In this document: piece after piece, positions 5,308 to 6,192 of the stretch
How positions within the stretch are numbered: the first letter of the stretch is position 1
Layout of the letters: each line of letters opens with the position of its first letter
Source: Holosporales bacterium
GTDB taxonomy: Bacteria > Pseudomonadota > Alphaproteobacteria > Caedimonadales > UBA9215
Assembly: GCA_003503995.1 (NCBI GenBank)
Contig: DOCA01000074.1
Span: forward strand, 1 to 6,192
Reading direction: 5' to 3'
DNA: 6,192 nucleotides
Notes under the pieces: model-generated
The model's database searches: none
The model's input: only the letters and a program-made list of their open reading frames with translations
What the model was told of the DNA's origin: nothing
Made by a program: the position numbers and the translations under genes

Positions 5308-5329
5308 GCTCTTGGAGACTTCCAGGAGC
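5308..5329 (+). terminator. Terminator stem of the repeat-protein gene, apparently interrupted by the IS
   Basis: The stem GCTCTTGGA (5308-5316), loop GACT and TCCAGGAGC (5321-5329) has nine pairs including one G-T. It lies 26 bases after the stop and is preceded by AAAA. The expected T run is missing: the IS30 left end begins right after the stem. The lost T run may lie beyond the right end of the element, outside this window. Confidence 0.55.
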
Positions 5330-5339
5330 AGATTCAATT

Positions 5340-5368
5340 CTGAAGTGCAATTCCTTCGGTGCTATAAT
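5340..5368 (+). promoter_or_regulatory. Transposase promoter in the IS left end
   Basis: A perfect -10 TATAAT (5363-5368) lies 17 bases after a weak -35 CTGAAG (5340-5345) inside the IS left end. Transcription would start near 5374-5376, about 30 bases before the transposase ATG. Confidence 0.6.
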
Positions 5369-5405
5369 CGGCACTGAAACAGCAGATGACAGCGAAAGGA
5401 ATTGC
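5347..5405 (+). promoter_or_regulatory. Inverted repeat that can cover the transposase ribosome-binding site
   Basis: GCAATTCCTT (5347-5356) pairs perfectly with AAGGAATTGC (5396-5405), and CG/CG extends it past a bulged A. The right arm contains the Shine-Dalgarno AAGGA (5396-5400). The left arm lies upstream of the predicted transcription start, so only transcripts entering from outside the element would form the structure. Confidence 0.65.
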
Positions 5406-5406
5406 C

Positions 5407-6192
5407 ATGTCAAAGTACACCCATCTAAGCCTTGATGAAAGGCTATTATTGTCTGTCTATAAAGAGAAAGGGTTTTTTCAAAATGAGATTGCTCGGCTCA
5501 TGAAGCGTTCTGAATCCACGGTCTCGCGTGAGTTAAAGCGTAACGCTAACAAAAATGGCTACGTGGCTACGACAGCCCAGAAAAGGTCTTTAGCCAGGTA
5601 TTCTCAGACTTCTAGGATTGATCAGAATCCCCTTCTTGAGCAATTCATCCTTGAAAGGCTACAAGAGAATTGGACGCCAGAACAGATTTCGGGTCGTCTC
5701 AGGGAATTTCCAGAAAAAGATATCCTATATATTAATCATGAATTGATCTATCAGTGGCTCTATAAGCCCGCTCAGACAAAAAGAAGCTTGCACAAACTCT
5801 TACCTCAAGCACACAATAGACGAGGCAGACGGTTACGTGTCAATCGCTCAAGAATTCCAAACAGAGTTTCTATTCACGAACGCCCTAAAAGCATTGCTGC
5901 AAGGGATGAGGTGGGACATTGGGAGGCTGATTTAATGAGCTGTATTAGAGGCTCCCAGCATTTAATTGTTTTGGTGGAGCGTAAAACCCTTTATGGGATT
6001 GTTGTCAGGTTGGATTCAAAAACGGCGATTCATACCATTGAGACCATTAAAAAGATCATGATGAGTCTTCCAGACGAGTTGAAAAAATCTATGACATTTG
6101 ATAATGGTGGCGAGTTCACCAATCATCAGGAACTTGTTGATAGCATGGGAATGAAAACCTACTTCTGCGACCCTTATGCATCGTGGCAGAAG
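5407..6192 (+). CDS. IS30-family transposase (5' part, 262 codons visible)
   Basis: The open frame from ATG 5407 runs to the window edge without a stop. IS30 transposases are DDE recombinases of roughly 320-380 residues, so about the first three quarters is seen. The N-terminal helix-turn-helix (THLSLDERLLLSVYKEKG, then QNEIARLMKRSESTVSRELKRN) matches the family's DNA-binding region. WTPEQISGRL at 89-98 is a second family signature. The catalytic core follows: D175 in GHWEADLM and D232 in TFDNGGEF are the first two acids of the DDE triad. CDPYASWQK at 254-262 leads towards the expected catalytic Glu beyond the edge. AAGGA (5396-5400) lies 6 bases before the start. No frameshift or stop is seen, so the element may be active. 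Confidence 0.95.
   Translation, partial: MSKYTHLSLDERLLLSVYKEKGFFQNEIARLMKRSESTVSRELKRNANKNGYVATTAQKRSLARYSQTSRIDQNPLLEQFILERLQENWTPEQISGRLREFPEKDILYINHELIYQWLYKPAQTKRSLHKLLPQAHNRRGRRLRVNRSRIPNRVSIHERPKSIAARDEVGHWEADLMSCIRGSQHLIVLVERKTLYGIVVRLDSKTAIHTIETIKKIMMSLPDELKKSMTFDNGGEFTNHQELVDSMGMKTYFCDPYASWQK

Larger units (their letters stand above)
5330..6192 (+). mobile_element. IS30-family insertion sequence, left part
   Basis: The left end is placed at about 5330, where AGATTCAATT resembles the terminal sequence of IS30 as I recall it. The exact boundary (5328-5333) cannot be fixed without the right end, which is outside the window. The element carries an IS30-type transposase in the same orientation as the upstream secreted-protein gene. 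Confidence 0.75.

Overview
The window looks like chromosome from an AT-rich alphaproteobacterium. The main evidence is a FliX-type flagellar assembly regulator (a family known only from alphaproteobacteria) directly followed by a DksA-like protein with the alphaproteobacterial C-terminal signature (RLEARPIATL..EAQERHER). Very AT-rich intergenic DNA, several secreted repeat-rich proteins and an IS30-family element would suit a host-associated lineage such as Holosporales/Rickettsiales, but that placement is an inference.

Layout. Positions 1-395 (minus) hold the 5' part of a secreted-looking protein resembling the middle of flagellar hook proteins. A divergent intergenic region follows, then fliX (648-1076) and a dksA-like gene (1133-1588) on the plus strand, ending at a good intrinsic terminator. 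A small minus-strand ORF (1649-1912) faces them. Its start codon lies in the loop of a strong terminator that belongs to the next minus-strand gene. That gene (1956-2822) encodes a secreted protein with a long Ala/Lys/Glu-rich helix. Upstream of it on the same strand is a tRNA-Val(UAC) gene (2948-3022). On the plus strand come an outer-membrane beta-barrel protein (3261-3944) with its own terminator and a 411-base gap that carries a nested palindrome of about 170 bases. Next is a secreted repeat protein (4356-5282), then the left part of an IS30-family insertion sequence (from about 5330) that runs off the end.

The most interesting signal is that the proteins at 1956-2822 and 4356-5282 have almost the same signal peptide, the same ribosome-binding region and a shared 18-21 residue repeat (consensus around G-V-x-V-N-A-N-N-V-A-A-A-x-x-L-L), but otherwise unlike bodies. 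They look like two members of an undescribed family of exported, modular proteins. The IS30 element adds two further points. It sits immediately after the terminator stem of the repeat-protein gene, and its left end can fold onto the transposase ribosome-binding site, but only in transcripts that enter from outside.

The genes form several short transcription units rather than one pathway. fliX-dksA, and possibly the hook-like protein, point to flagellar assembly and its control. The rest is envelope or secreted protein, translation (tRNA) and mobile DNA.
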